DNA of 64,000 nucleotides from Streptomyces diastatochromogenes (GCF_002242805.1 NZ_MCGQ01000014.1:1-64000), one strand, 5' to 3'. Positions 16,015 through 25,338 are shown, counted from the first letter of the stretch. Notes: generated by a model not told the origin, from the letters alone. Program-made: numbers and translations.

Positions 16015-17139
16015 TCAGCGCGACTCGTCCTCCTCGGCGAGCACCCGCTGGGCCGTCGCGAACGCCGAGTTCGCCGCCGGCACCCCGCAGTAGACGGCGG
16101 TCTGCAGCAGCACCGCCCCGATCTCCTCCGGTGTCAGCCCGTTGCGCCGCGCCGCCCGGACATGCATGGCCAGCTCGTCGTAGTGGCCGTGCGCGACCAG
16201 CGCGGTCAGCGTGATCATGCTGCGCTCGCGGCGCGAGAGGGTCGGGTCGGTCCAGATCTCCCCCCAGGCATAGCGGGAGATGAAGTCCTGGAACCGCGCG
16301 GTGAACGGAGTCTGCCGGGCCTGTGCCCGGTCGACGTGCGCATCGCCCAGCACCTCCCGGCGCACCGCCATCCCGCCGGCCGGAGCCCCGTTCAGCTGGG
16401 TGCGCAGGGCGGTCAGGACGGCCTGCGGGCACTGCGCGGGCGCCAGGTGCGAGGCCCCGGGCAGCTCCACCAGCGCCGCCCCGGGCACCGCGTCCGCGAT
16501 CTCCCGCAGATGCGCGGGCGGCGTCGCGGGATCCTGCCGTCCCGCCACGAGCAGGGTCGGTACGGTGATGTCGGCGAGCCGGTCGCGCAGGTCGAACGCG
16601 GCCAGCGCGTCGCAGCAGGCGGCGTAGGCCTCGGGGTCGGCCTCGCGGTGGTCCCGCACCAGCCGCGGCACGGTGAAGCCGGGCGTGAACCACCGCGCGT
16701 CGGCGCTCTCCACCAGCCACTCCATCCCCTCCCGGCGCACCCGCTCGGCCCGCTCCCGCCAGGGCGCGCTGCCGCCGAAGTGCGCGGACGAGCAGATGAC
16801 GGCCAGCGAGGTCAGGCGCTCGGGATGGTGCACGGCCAGGTGCAGGCCGACCGCGCCGCCCAGTGACACACCCGCATAGGCGAACCGCTCGATGCCGAGC
16901 GCGTCGGCGAGCGCCAGCACCAGCGCGGCGAGGTCGCCGACGGTGGCACCCGGCCCGATCAGGTCCGGGGCCGAACCGCCGTGCCCCGGCAGGTCCCAGC
17001 GCACCACCCGGTGGGTGATCGACAGCTCGGGCGCGACCGCGTCCCACAGGGCGTACGAGGTACCGAGCGAGGGGCCGAGCAGCAGCGGGGGAGCGGAAGC
17101 CGGGCCTTCTTCCAGGTGGTTGAGGAGTTGCACGGTCAA
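16015..17139 (-). CDS. pcaL: PcaL: 3-oxoadipate enol-lactonase / 4-carboxymuconolactone decarboxylase fusion
   Basis: The 374-residue bifunctional enzyme carries out two successive steps: decarboxylation of gamma-carboxymuconolactone and hydrolysis of the enol-lactone to 3-oxoadipate. Residues about 1-250 are an alpha/beta hydrolase (nucleophile in GVSLGG, acid in GRQDPATPP, His in GASHLAP). Residues about 255-370 are a carboxymuconolactone decarboxylase domain (ERSMITLTALVAHGHYDELAMHVRAARRNGLT...VYCGVPAAN). In proteobacteria these are separate PcaD and PcaC; the fusion is usual in actinomycetes. ATG 17139 overlaps the pcaB stop (ATGA), so translation is coupled. Confidence 0.95.
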   Translation of the reverse strand: MTVQLLNHLEEGPASAPPLLLGPSLGTSYALWDAVAPELSITHRVVRWDLPGHGGSAPDLIGPGATVGDLAALVLALADALGIERFAYAGVSLGGAVGLHLAVHHPERLTSLAVICSSAHFGGSAPWRERAERVRREGMEWLVESADARWFTPGFTVPRLVRDHREADPEAYAACCDALAAFDLRDRLADITVPTLLVAGRQDPATPPAHLREIADAVPGAALVELPGASHLAPAQCPQAVLTALRTQLNGAPAGGMAVRREVLGDAHVDRAQARQTPFTARFQDFISRYAWGEIWTDPTLSRRERSMITLTALVAHGHYDELAMHVRAARRNGLTPEEIGAVLLQTAVYCGVPAANSAFATAQRVLAEEDESR

Positions 17140-18476
17140 CGTCGCTCCAGGGCACGGTCGGTGAGGACATCGGCGAAGCCGGTGTAGTGGGCGGGGTCGG
17201 TGAGGTCGTCCAGCTCGACGCCCTTCAAGTCGGCCTCCTCCGCGAGGAGTTCGCGCAACGGGCGGTCCTCCTCGTGGGCGCGGCGGGCCAGTTCGGTCAG
17301 CAGCTCCTTGGCGCGGGCGCGGCCGAGGACGGGTGCCAGCGCGGCGGACAGCCGTTCGGAGACGATCAGACCCCGGGTCGCATCGAGGTTCCGGCGCATC
17401 GCGGCGGGGTGCACCCGCAGCTCATCGGTCAGCTCGGCCGCGTGGGCGGCCGCGCCGCCCACCAGCCGGAGCAGGTCGCGCAGCGGCTCCCACTCGGCGT
17501 GCCAGGCACCGGCCGGCCGCTCGTCCTCGGCGGCGAGGCAGCCGTACAGGGTGGCCGCGAGCTGGGGGGCGCGCCGGGCGGCGGCCGCGAGGAGCGTGGA
17601 CCGCACCGGGTTCGCCTTGTGCGGCATGGCGGAGGAGCCGCCGCCGCTGCCCTCGCTCACCTCGCCGATCTCGGTGCGCGACAGCGTCAGCACGTCCACG
17701 GCGAGCTTGCCCAGCGCCCCCGCGGTGAAGGCCAGACAGCCGGCCAGGTCGGCGACCGGTGTGCGGAGCGTGTGCCAGGGCAACGCCGGTGTCGCGAGGT
17801 CGAGTTCACGGGCGTACGCCTCCGTCAGCGCGCCCGGGTCTTCGGCGCCGTACGCCTCGAAGGCCGCCAAGGTCCCCGCCGCGCCGCCGAGTTGGGCGGG
17901 CAGTGAGTACCGTACCCGGGTGATGCGGTCGAGTGCGTCCAGCATCAGCGAACGCCAGCCGGCCGCCTTCAACCCGAACGTCGTGGGTACGGCGTGCTGG
18001 GTGAGCGTCCGCCCGGGCATCGGGGTGTCCCGGTGCTCCAGCGCGAGCCCGGCCAGCGCCCGCTCGGTCCGGCCGAGGTCGGCGAGGATCAGCTCGAGGG
18101 TGCGTACGGCGACCAGCATTGTCGCCGTGTCCATGATGTCCTGGCTGGTCGCACCCCGGTGGACGTAGGGGCCGTACGGCTCGCCGACCGCCGCCGTCAG
18201 GTCGGCGACCAAGGGGATGACCGGGTTGCCGCCGGCCGGGGTGCGTGCCGCCAGCGAACGGAGGCCGAAGTTCGCCGGGACGGCCGCCTCGGTCACCGCC
18301 GCCGCGGCCTCGGCCGGCGCCAGCCCCAGCGCGGCCTGCGCCCGGGTCAGCGCGGCCTCGGCGTCGAGCAGGGCTCGCAGGTAGGCGTGGTCGCCGGTCT
18401 CGGCGGCGGCCTCGGACAGCCCCCACTCGGGGGCGAGCAGACCCGTGTCGGTGTACGGAGGGGACGCAGATGTCAC
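17136..18476 (-). CDS. pcaB: 3-carboxy-cis,cis-muconate cycloisomerase PcaB
   Basis: The 446-residue enzyme of the fumarase/aspartase superfamily lactonises 3-carboxy-cis,cis-muconate. Its signature loop is GGSSAMPHKANPV. Other family segments are HRGATSQDIMDTATML and GRTLTQHAVPTTFGLK. I start at GTG 18476 (TSASPPYTDTGLLAPEWG) because it overlaps the pcaG stop by four bases (GTGA). The 3' end overlaps pcaL by ATGA. Length and composition are normal for the family. Confidence 0.95.
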   Translation of the reverse strand: MTSASPPYTDTGLLAPEWGLSEAAAETGDHAYLRALLDAEAALTRAQAALGLAPAEAAAAVTEAAVPANFGLRSLAARTPAGGNPVIPLVADLTAAVGEPYGPYVHRGATSQDIMDTATMLVAVRTLELILADLGRTERALAGLALEHRDTPMPGRTLTQHAVPTTFGLKAAGWRSLMLDALDRITRVRYSLPAQLGGAAGTLAAFEAYGAEDPGALTEAYARELDLATPALPWHTLRTPVADLAGCLAFTAGALGKLAVDVLTLSRTEIGEVSEGSGGGSSAMPHKANPVRSTLLAAAARRAPQLAATLYGCLAAEDERPAGAWHAEWEPLRDLLRLVGGAAAHAAELTDELRVHPAAMRRNLDATRGLIVSERLSAALAPVLGRARAKELLTELARRAHEEDRPLRELLAEEADLKGVELDDLTDPAHYTGFADVLTDRALERR

Positions 18477-19075
18477 TGGAACTCCAGGAAGACCGTCTCG
18501 CCTTCGCCCTGAAGGCGGATGTCGAAACGGCAGGTGCCGCCGCCCTCGTCGCCTGCGATCAGCGTGTCGCGCCGGTCGCCCACCCGGGTGAGCAGCGGGT
18601 CCGCGGCGAGCGCGGCCTCGTCGCCCGGCAGATAGATCCGGGTGAACAGGTGCACGAGCAGGCCGCGCGCGAAGACGCACACGCTCAGGTACGGGGCGCT
18701 GTTCCCGCGCGCGCCGGGCCGCAGCGTCCGCGCGTACCAGTGGCCGTTCGTGTCGGTCTGGATGCGGCCCCAGCCGGTGAACTCCACACCGTTGCGGCCC
18801 AGATAGTCGCCGGTGGCGGGGTCCCGCCGGATGGAGCCGTCCACCTGGGGGACGGTGCCGTCGGGGCGCGGCCCCCACAGTTCGACGAGGGCGTCGGGAA
18901 GCGGTTTCCCGTCGCCGTCGAGGACGTACCCGTGGACGGTGATCGTGTCGGGGTGCCCCAGGGGTGCGATGTCCTCGCCGCCGCGGAACGGCAGCGCGTA
19001 CCCGTAGAAGGGGCCGACCGTGTGGGACGGGGTGGGCAGCACGCTCTCCGGGCTGCTTGTGTCGATCTTCGTCAT
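18473..19075 (-). CDS. pcaG: Protocatechuate 3,4-dioxygenase alpha subunit PcaG
   Basis: The 200-residue subunit pairs with PcaH in the ring-cleaving dioxygenase that opens protocatechuate. It starts at ATG 19075, 8 nt after pcaH. It shows SHTVGPFYGYALP at the N-terminus and the VHGYVLDGDGKPLPDALVELWGP beta-sandwich core. The iron ligands belong to the beta subunit and are absent here, as expected. Its stop overlaps pcaB (GTGA). Confidence 0.95.
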   Translation of the reverse strand: MTKIDTSSPESVLPTPSHTVGPFYGYALPFRGGEDIAPLGHPDTITVHGYVLDGDGKPLPDALVELWGPRPDGTVPQVDGSIRRDPATGDYLGRNGVEFTGWGRIQTDTNGHWYARTLRPGARGNSAPYLSVCVFARGLLVHLFTRIYLPGDEAALAADPLLTRVGDRRDTLIAGDEGGGTCRFDIRLQGEGETVFLEFQ

Positions 19076-19083
19076 CGCTGGGG

Positions 19084-19857
19084 TCAGCGTCCTTCCTCGA
19101 TCCAGGTGGCGGCGGGGCCGTCCAGCACGATGTCCCAGTGGTAGCCGAGGGAGAACTCCGGCACCGACAGACCGTGGTCGTAGGTGGCGACCAGCCGTTG
19201 CCGGGCCGCGTCGTCCGTCACGGACTGCAGGATCGGGTCGTACGGGAAGAGCGGGTCGTTCGGGAAGTACATCTGCGTCACCAGCCGCTGGGTGAACGCC
19301 GAACCGAAGACCGAGAAGTGGATGTGTGCCGGGCGCCAGGCGTTGACATGGTTGCGCCAGGGGTAGGGGCCCGGCTGGATGGTGGTGAAGTGGTAGCGGC
19401 CCTCGGCGTCCGTGAGGGTGCGGCCGACGCCGGTGAAGTTGGGGTCCAGCGGGGCGTCGTGCTGCTCGCGCTGGTGGGCGTAGCGTCCGGCCGAGTTGGC
19501 CTGCCAGATCTCGACGAGCTGGCCGCGGACCGGGCGTCCGGCACGGTCCAGGAGCCGTCCGGACACGGTGATCCGCTCGCCGACCGGCGGGCCGGTGTGC
19601 TGCCGGGTGAGGTCGTTGTCGATCTCGGTGAGGTCGCGCTCCCCGAAGGCGGGGGAGTGCAGTTCCACCAGTTCGGGGTCCTGGCTGATGTCCATGGCGA
19701 CCAGGGGCTGCTTGGGGTGGCGGAGCACGGAGGAGCGGTAGGGCGCGTAGTCGCGGCGCGGATGGTGCTCGACGGGCGCGCCGTCGGCGACCCGCTTCTC
19801 GTACGCGGCGTGCTCGGCCGCGATCTCCTGGTCGATGTCCTGCTGGGTGAGAGCCAT
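19084..19857 (-). CDS. pcaH: Protocatechuate 3,4-dioxygenase beta subunit PcaH
   Basis: The 257-residue catalytic subunit binds the non-haem Fe(III). The tyrosine and histidine ligands are visible in GPYPWRNHVNAWRPAHIHFSV (Tyr, then the two His of AHIH), with the other ligand Tyr expected near SAGRYAHQ. It starts at ATG 19857 (MALTQQDIDQEI) and precedes pcaG by 8 nt, matching the 1:1 heteromer. It is preceded 20 bp upstream by the end of pcaF. Confidence 0.95.
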   Translation of the reverse strand: MALTQQDIDQEIAAEHAAYEKRVADGAPVEHHPRRDYAPYRSSVLRHPKQPLVAMDISQDPELVELHSPAFGERDLTEIDNDLTRQHTGPPVGERITVSGRLLDRAGRPVRGQLVEIWQANSAGRYAHQREQHDAPLDPNFTGVGRTLTDAEGRYHFTTIQPGPYPWRNHVNAWRPAHIHFSVFGSAFTQRLVTQMYFPNDPLFPYDPILQSVTDDAARQRLVATYDHGLSVPEFSLGYHWDIVLDGPAATWIEEGR

Positions 19858-19877
19858 GGGGGATACCTGACGCTTCC

Positions 19878-21080
19878 TTATCGTTCCAGGACGAGGGCGA
19901 GGCCCTGGCCCACGCCGATGCAGAGGGTGGCCACGCCGGTGCCGGAGCCACGGCGGGCGAGCTGGTGGGCCACGGTGCCCGCGAGCCGGGCGCCGGAGGC
20001 GCCGAGCGGATGGCCGAGGGCGATCGCCCCGCCCTGGGGGTTGAGGATCGCCGGGTCGAACTCGGGCCATTCGGCGACACAGCCGAGGACCTGGGCGGCG
20101 AACGCCTCGTTGAGTTCCAGCACGGACAGGTCGTCGAAACCCTTGCCCGCCTTGGCGAGGGCGTGGTTGACGGCCTCGACGGGGGCGAGCCCGAAGTACT
20201 GCGGGTCGATCCCCGACACCCCGGTCGCGGTGACCCGGGCGAGGGGTTCACGGCCGATGGCCTTCAGCCCCTCCTCGTCGGTGAGGAGCAGGGCGGCGGC
20301 GCCGTCGTTGAGCGGGGAGGCGTTTCCCGGGGTGACCGTGCCGCCCTCGGTACGGAACGACGGCCTCAGCTTCGCCATGGTGGCGAGGGAGGCGTCGGGC
20401 CGTACACACTCGTCGGCGGCGAAGGCGACCGGCTCGCCCTTGCGCCGCGGGACCGGCACGGGCGCCAACTCGGCGTCGAACAGGCCCTGTCGCTGGGCCG
20501 CGGCCGCCTTCTGGTGACTGTGCAGCGCGTACTCGTCCTGCTGCTCGCGGCTGATCTTGTGCTTGTCGGCGATCAGCTCCGCGCTCTCCCCGAGCGGGAT
20601 GGTCCACTGCGGGTCCATCCCCGGGTTGACCATGCGCCAGCCGAGCGTGGTCGAGTACAGCTCGGTGTGTGCGGCGGGGAACGGCTTGTCCGACTTGGGC
20701 AGGACGTACGGCGCGCGGGTCATCGACTCCACACCGCCGGCTACGGCGATCCGCGCGTCGCCGACCGCGATGGCGCGGGCCGCCTGGATCACCGCTTCGA
20801 GGCCGGAGGCGCACAACCGGTTGACGGTCACGCCCGGTACCGAGGTCGGCAGGCCCGCGAGCAGGGCGGCCATGCGGGCGACGTTGCGGTTCTCCTCGCC
20901 GGCGCCGTTGGCGTTGCCGAAGTAGACGTCCTCGATGCGGGAGGGGTCCAGGCCGGGCGTGCGGGCGAGGAGTTCGCGGAGGGCGTGGGCGGCGAGGTCG
21001 TCGGGTCGTACGGAGGACAGCCCGCCGTTGTAGCGGCCGATCGGGGTGCGGACGGCGTCGACGAGGTAAACCGGGTTCAC
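19878..21080 (-). CDS. pcaF: 3-oxoadipyl-CoA thiolase PcaF
   Basis: The 400-residue thiolase cleaves 3-oxoadipyl-CoA to succinyl-CoA and acetyl-CoA, the last pathway step. The nucleophile is in NRLCASGLEAV (about residue 90). The His and Cys of the C-terminal half are in NPQGGAIALGHPLGASG and LCIGVGQG. The start is GTG 21080, which overlaps the pcaJ stop by GTGA. The sequence fits PcaF better than general acetyl-CoA acetyltransferases because of this operon. Confidence 0.94.
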   Translation of the reverse strand: MNPVYLVDAVRTPIGRYNGGLSSVRPDDLAAHALRELLARTPGLDPSRIEDVYFGNANGAGEENRNVARMAALLAGLPTSVPGVTVNRLCASGLEAVIQAARAIAVGDARIAVAGGVESMTRAPYVLPKSDKPFPAAHTELYSTTLGWRMVNPGMDPQWTIPLGESAELIADKHKISREQQDEYALHSHQKAAAAQRQGLFDAELAPVPVPRRKGEPVAFAADECVRPDASLATMAKLRPSFRTEGGTVTPGNASPLNDGAAALLLTDEEGLKAIGREPLARVTATGVSGIDPQYFGLAPVEAVNHALAKAGKGFDDLSVLELNEAFAAQVLGCVAEWPEFDPAILNPQGGAIALGHPLGASGARLAGTVAHQLARRGSGTGVATLCIGVGQGLALVLER

Positions 21081-21721
21081 AGCACGTTCTCCCCGATGGT
21101 CAGTTCGGCGTCGGTCCGGACGACGACGTCTTCGACGGTCACGCCCGGCGCGGTCTCCACCAGCACGAGCCCCGCATCCGTGACGTCCAGCACCGCGAGA
21201 TCCGTGATGACTCGGTTCACACACGCCTTGCCCGTGAGCGGCAGCGTGCACTGCTCCAGGATCTTCGGGGAGCCGTCCTTGGCCGTGTGCGTCATGACGA
21301 CGACGACCGTACGGGCGCCGTGCACCAGGTCCATCGCCCCGCCGATCCCGGTGACCAGCTTCCCCGGGACCGCCCAGTTGGCCAGGTCGCCGCCCGCGGA
21401 CACCTGCATCGCGCCGAGTACGGCGACGTCGATGTGCCCGCCCCGGATCATCGCGAAGCTCAGCGCCGAGTCGAAGTAGGAGGCGCCCGGCAGGACCGTC
21501 ACGGTCTCCTTGCCGGCGTTGATCAGGTCCGGGTCGACCGCGTCGTCGGCGGGGTACGGGCCGGTGCCCAGGATGCCGTTCTCCGACTCCAGGACCACCT
21601 CGACGCCCGGCGGCAGATGGTTCGGGATCAGCGTCGGCAGGCCGATGCCGAGGTTGACGTACTGGCCGTCCCTCAGTTCGCGGGCCGCGCGGGCGGCCAT
21701 CTCCTCGCGTGTCCAGGCCAT
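21077..21721 (-). CDS. pcaJ: 3-oxoadipate CoA-transferase beta subunit PcaJ
   Basis: This 214-residue subunit carries the catalytic glutamate of family I CoA-transferases in VVLESENGILGTGP. It also has GLPTLIPNHLP and the glycine-rich GGDLANWAVPGK. It transfers CoA from succinyl-CoA to 3-oxoadipate together with PcaI. Its ATG at 21721 shares a base with the pcaI stop (TGATG). Confidence 0.95.
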   Translation of the reverse strand: MAWTREEMAARAARELRDGQYVNLGIGLPTLIPNHLPPGVEVVLESENGILGTGPYPADDAVDPDLINAGKETVTVLPGASYFDSALSFAMIRGGHIDVAVLGAMQVSAGGDLANWAVPGKLVTGIGGAMDLVHGARTVVVVMTHTAKDGSPKILEQCTLPLTGKACVNRVITDLAVLDVTDAGLVLVETAPGVTVEDVVVRTDAELTIGENVL

Positions 21722-22476
21722 CAGGACCTCACCGTCCGCTGCTCGATCTTCTTGTCCGCCGCCTGCTCGGGGGTCAGCGCCACCACGCGCTGCACGAAGA
21801 CGCCGGGCAGATGCACCGCGTCCGGGTCGATCTCCCCGGGCTCCACCAGCTGCTCCACCTCGGCGACCGTCACCCGGCCGGCCATCGCGGCAAGAGGGTT
21901 GAAGTTCCGGGAGGACTTGTTGAAGACGAGGTTGCCGTGCCGGTCGCCCATGGCGGCGCGGACCAGCGCGAAGTCGGTGCGGATGCCCCGCTCCAGGACG
22001 TACTCCACGCCGTCGAACTCCCGGACCTCCTTCGGCGGCGAGGCGAGCGCGACCCCGCCCTCGCCGTCGTACCGCCACGGCAGCCCGCCCTCGGCCACCT
22101 GCGTGCCCACGCCCGCCGGGGTGTAGAAGGCGGGGATCCCGGCGCCGCCCGCGCGCAGCCGCTCGGCCAGCGTGCCCTGCGGGATCAGCTCGACCTCCAG
22201 CTCGCCGGACAGGTACTGGCGCGCGAACTCCTTGTTCGCCCCGATGTAGGAGCCGGTGACGCGGGCGATCCGGCCGGCGGCCAGCAGCACCGCGAGGCCG
22301 GACTCCATCGCGCCGCAGTTGTTCGACACCACGCTCAGACCGGTCGTCCCGCGCTCGTACAGCGCCTGGATCAGTACGTTCGGCACACCGCTGAGCCCGA
22401 ATCCGCCGACCGCGAGGGACGCGCCGTCCGGCACATCGGCCACCGCCTCCAGGGCAGTGGCGACCACCTTGTCCAT
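21721..22476 (-). CDS. pcaI: 3-oxoadipate CoA-transferase alpha subunit PcaI
   Basis: The 251-residue first gene of the pca operon has the alpha-subunit marks GGFGLSGVPNVLI, SNNCGAMESGL, GSYIGANKEFARQY and FYTPAGVGT. The start is ATG 22476 (MDKVVATALEAV). The promoter and probable PcaV operator lie in the 182-bp gap to the divergent marR gene. Gene order I-J-F-H-G-B-L is the usual Streptomyces arrangement. Confidence 0.95.
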   Translation of the reverse strand: MDKVVATALEAVADVPDGASLAVGGFGLSGVPNVLIQALYERGTTGLSVVSNNCGAMESGLAVLLAAGRIARVTGSYIGANKEFARQYLSGELEVELIPQGTLAERLRAGGAGIPAFYTPAGVGTQVAEGGLPWRYDGEGGVALASPPKEVREFDGVEYVLERGIRTDFALVRAAMGDRHGNLVFNKSSRNFNPLAAMAGRVTVAEVEQLVEPGEIDPDAVHLPGVFVQRVVALTPEQAADKKIEQRTVRS

Positions 22477-22502
22477 CCGTGAAGCCCTATCTCTGCAATT
22501 AA

Positions 22503-22514
22503 TCAGCGCACTGA
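22503..22514. promoter_or_regulatory. Possible PcaV operator near pcaI
   Basis: TCAGCGCACTGA is a near-palindrome within AT-richer DNA, 27 bp upstream of pcaI. A related TCAG-N2-CAC-N2-A sequence occurs at 22625-22636 next to the regulator gene, so both may be sites for the MarR protein. Confidence 0.4.
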
Positions 22515-22624
22515 GTATTTCAGCGAGGTGTCCCTCACGCTGCCACCGGACCCCGAAGCCCGTCAAGACCTCGTAGTACTTAGGATTCCCTGGGCAGACA
22601 GGTGGGCCGTAGGGTGAGTATCGT

Positions 22625-22636
22625 TCAGTACACCAA
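22625..22636. promoter_or_regulatory. Possible second PcaV operator near pcaV
   Basis: TCAGTACACCAA shares TCAG-N2-CAC-N2-A with the site beside pcaI. It is bracketed by GTT (22623) and AAC (22635-22637). It lies 22 bp ahead of the regulator start. Confidence 0.35.
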
Positions 22637-22658
22637 CTAATCGATCAGGGGAGTTCAC

Positions 22659-23126
22659 ATGGCCGCGGTGGACCTCGCCACCCATCCCGGGCACCTGGCC
22701 CGGCGGCTCCAGCAGGCGCACTACCTGCTGTGGAACACCATGGTCTCCGAGGAGACCACCTCACCGCAGTTCGCGGTCATGAACGCGCTCGTCGCCGAGC
22801 CGGGCCTCGACCAGCGGACCGTGGGGGAGCGGGTGGGCCTGGACCGGTCGACCATCGCCGAGGTCATCAGCCGGCTCAGCCGCCGCGAGCTGCTGCACAA
22901 GGTGCGCGACCCGCAGGACGGCCGCCGTTCGCTGCTCCGCCTCACCGACGAGGGCCTGCGCGTCCACCGCAAGCTGACCGTGCGCACCGCGCGGATGAAC
23001 CAGGTCTTCCTCGCCCCGCTCTCCCCCGAGGAGCAGACCGTCTTCTTCGACCTGATCCGCCGGGTCGCGGACGCCGCCGAGGACCTGCGCAACCCCGCCG
23101 AACCGCTGGTCGCCCAGCAGACCTGA
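22659..23126 (+). CDS. pcaV: MarR-family repressor PcaV
   Basis: The 155-residue protein starts at ATG 22659 behind GGGGAG. The winged-helix core is clear: SPQFAVMNALVAEPGLDQRTVGERVGLDRSTIAEVISRLSRRELLHKVRDPQDGRRSLLRLTDEG, with the wing at DPQDGRRS. It is divergent from pcaI, the classic position of the MarR regulator PcaV that represses pca genes and is released by protocatechuate in S. coelicolor. Identification rests on family plus position. It meets the DUF3048 gene tail-to-tail after 27 bp. Confidence 0.88.
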   Translation: MAAVDLATHPGHLARRLQQAHYLLWNTMVSEETTSPQFAVMNALVAEPGLDQRTVGERVGLDRSTIAEVISRLSRRELLHKVRDPQDGRRSLLRLTDEGLRVHRKLTVRTARMNQVFLAPLSPEEQTVFFDLIRRVADAAEDLRNPAEPLVAQQT

Positions 23127-23153
23127 ACAGCGGCCCGGTCGGGGGCCTCGGTG

Positions 23154-24140
23154 TCAGGGAGAGGCCGCGGCGAACACCACCCACACCTGGCCGGCGGCGA
23201 AGTTCATCGGGGTGCCGTCCGCCGCCGTGAACGCCGTACCGTCCGTGGCGCCCGGCCGGGACCAGGTGGCGTCGAAGGACCGCCCGTCCCGCAGCACCTC
23301 GGCCTTTCCGGAGCCGACCGTCTCGGTGAACGGCGTGGGGTTGCCGAGCGCGTCGTGGTACCGGGACGAGCGGATCTTCACGTACTGCACGACGACCGTC
23401 GCCGGGGCGGGCCGATCGCCGTCGGTCGTCACCGTGGGCGTGCCGTCCATCGCGACCAGCCAGCCGCCCCGCCGCGCGGACCAGGTGAACGCGAAGCGCG
23501 CCGACGGGTAGCGCACGGTCCGCGAGGACTCGGGAGTGCCGCCGGAAGGCGCCGGGCCGTAGCGGAACCCGGTGGTCAGCGCGGCCTTGCCCGGTGCGGA
23601 GGGCAGCACCCGGTCCGGATGCAGATAGAGGTTGTGCGGAGCGGCCCTGTCGGTGCCCCTGTAGTAGGCGTCCGCGGCCTCGTCGGGCGACTCGGCCCGC
23701 AGCGGGGCCTGGTGGATCAGCGGCAGCAGCTTGCTCTGGGCCCCGGAGAACGCCAGCGTCGGCTCGTGGAACTGGCGCAGCAGCTCCAGGTCGGACTCGC
23801 GGGCGCTGCGCACCGGACCGACCGCCTCGGGAAGCGTGGTGGCGTACACCGCCATCAGACGGCTCAGGCCTCCCTCGACCTGTTCCGCGTACACGACGTC
23901 CGCCGCGTCGAGTCCCGTCTGCGGGCGGGCCGCCGGCACGTTGTCGATCTTCACGGCGAGCACCGAGCCGTCCGCGGATGTGGCCGTGCGGGTCGGCGAC
24001 GGGGTCCGGTGCGGGGCACGGGCGTCGTCGGCCGGGCCGTGCCGTGTGCAGCCCGCCGTCAGGGAAGTCGTCATCATGACGGCGAGCAGCGCCCCCGTCA
24101 GCGCGGTACGTCGTGTCCGTGCCCCGTGTCCCCTGCCCAC
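23154..24140 (-). CDS. DUF3048 lipoprotein (YerB-like)
   Basis: The 328-residue protein has a lipoprotein signal (TRRTALTGALLAVMMTTSLTAGC, lipobox LTAGC). A short Pro/Thr-rich spacer follows, then the DUF3048 fold: VKIDNVPAARPQTGLDAADVVYAEQVEGGLSRLMAVY near the N-terminus and the C-terminal half with TWSRPGATDGTAFT and GQVWVVFA. Family members are exported and anchored outside the membrane; their role is not established. The gene stands alone between pcaV (convergent) and the ligase gene. Confidence 0.88.
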   Translation of the reverse strand: MGRGHGARTRRTALTGALLAVMMTTSLTAGCTRHGPADDARAPHRTPSPTRTATSADGSVLAVKIDNVPAARPQTGLDAADVVYAEQVEGGLSRLMAVYATTLPEAVGPVRSARESDLELLRQFHEPTLAFSGAQSKLLPLIHQAPLRAESPDEAADAYYRGTDRAAPHNLYLHPDRVLPSAPGKAALTTGFRYGPAPSGGTPESSRTVRYPSARFAFTWSARRGGWLVAMDGTPTVTTDGDRPAPATVVVQYVKIRSSRYHDALGNPTPFTETVGSGKAEVLRDGRSFDATWSRPGATDGTAFTAADGTPMNFAAGQVWVVFAAASP

Positions 24141-24258
24141 CCTTGAACCCCCGTTCGTATGGGTCGATTGTGTGCTCGTCGGGTCATCGCGGGCTATCCC
24201 TGGTGGGTACCGGTCGCGTGCTCAGCGGACCGATCCGCCCCAGGATCGGGACGCAGTC

Positions 24259-25338
24259 CTAGTGGCCGTCCTCCTTGGCTCCCAGGATCTCCGCGAGGTC
24301 GTAGCGCACCGGCTCCTCCAGCTGTGCGTAGGTGCAGCTCTCCGGGGTCCGGTCCGGGCGCCAGCGGCGGAAGCGGGCCGTGTGCCGGAAGCGGGCGCCG
24401 TTCTCCATGTGGTCGTAGGCCACCTCGGCTACCCGCTCCGGCCGGATCGGCACCCAGGACAGGTCCTTCTTGCCCGACCAGCGGCTCGGCGCCCCAGGCA
24501 GCCGGGCCGTCTCATGCGCCGCCTCCTCTCCCCAGGCCGCCCACGGATGCCCGGTCACGTCCTCCATCCGCAGCGGCTCCAGCTCCTCGACCAGCTCGGC
24601 CCGCTTCTTCATGGCGAAGGCCGCCGACACGCCCACGTGCTGCAGGGCACCCCGGTCGTCGTACAGGCCCAGCAGCAGTGAGCCCACCACCGGTCCGCTC
24701 TTGTGGAACCGGTAACCCGCCACGACGACGTCCGCCGTCCGCTCGTGCTTGATCTTGAACATGACCCGCTCGTCCTGCCGATAGCGCAGATCGAGCGGCT
24801 TGGCGACGACCCCGTCCAGACCGGCCCCCTCGTACTGCTCGAACCACCGGTGCGCCACCTCCACATCGGTCGTCGCCGGCGCCAGATGGACCGGTGCGCT
24901 CACCCCGGACAAGGCCCGCTCCAGCAGGGCCCGCCGGTCGGTCAGTGGCACGTCGAGCAGGGAGTGGTCGTCCAGCGCCAGCAGGTCGAAGGCGACGAAG
25001 GAGGCCGGGGTCTTCTCGGCCAGCATCCGCACCCGCGAGTCCGCCGGATGGATCCGCTCGGTCAGCGCGTCGAAGTCCAGCCGCCCGCCCCGCGCGATCA
25101 CGATCTCCCCGTCCAGCACGCACCGCTCGGGCACCCGCTCCTTCAGCGCCACCACCAGCTCCGGGAAGTACCTGGTCAGCGGCTTCCCGGTACGGCTGCC
25201 CAGCTCGACCTCGTCGCCGTCCCGGAACACGATCGCGCGGAACCCGTCCCACTTCGCCTCGTAGTGCATGCCCGGCGGGATCTTCGCCACCGACTTGGCG
25301 AGCATCGGCTTCACGGGCGGCATCACCGGCAGATCCAT
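24259..25338 (-). CDS. ligC: ATP-dependent DNA ligase, LigC type
   Basis: The 359-residue protein has the ligase adenylation motif EAKWDGFRA (lysine nucleophile near residue 28), motif III VAFDLLAL, motif IV GLDGVVAKP and motif V FKIKH. An OB-fold domain follows (about 215-340). It has no polymerase or nuclease domain, so it matches stand-alone mycobacterial LigC (about 358 residues) and not LigD. Its gene is divergent from a primase-polymerase gene only 74 bp away, the same pairing as Rv3731/Rv3730c in M. tuberculosis. In mycobacteria this pair has been tied to base-excision repair of short gaps. No Ku gene is in the window. Confidence 0.92.
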   Translation of the reverse strand: MDLPVMPPVKPMLAKSVAKIPPGMHYEAKWDGFRAIVFRDGDEVELGSRTGKPLTRYFPELVVALKERVPERCVLDGEIVIARGGRLDFDALTERIHPADSRVRMLAEKTPASFVAFDLLALDDHSLLDVPLTDRRALLERALSGVSAPVHLAPATTDVEVAHRWFEQYEGAGLDGVVAKPLDLRYRQDERVMFKIKHERTADVVVAGYRFHKSGPVVGSLLLGLYDDRGALQHVGVSAAFAMKKRAELVEELEPLRMEDVTGHPWAAWGEEAAHETARLPGAPSRWSGKKDLSWVPIRPERVAEVAYDHMENGARFRHTARFRRWRPDRTPESCTYAQLEEPVRYDLAEILGAKEDGH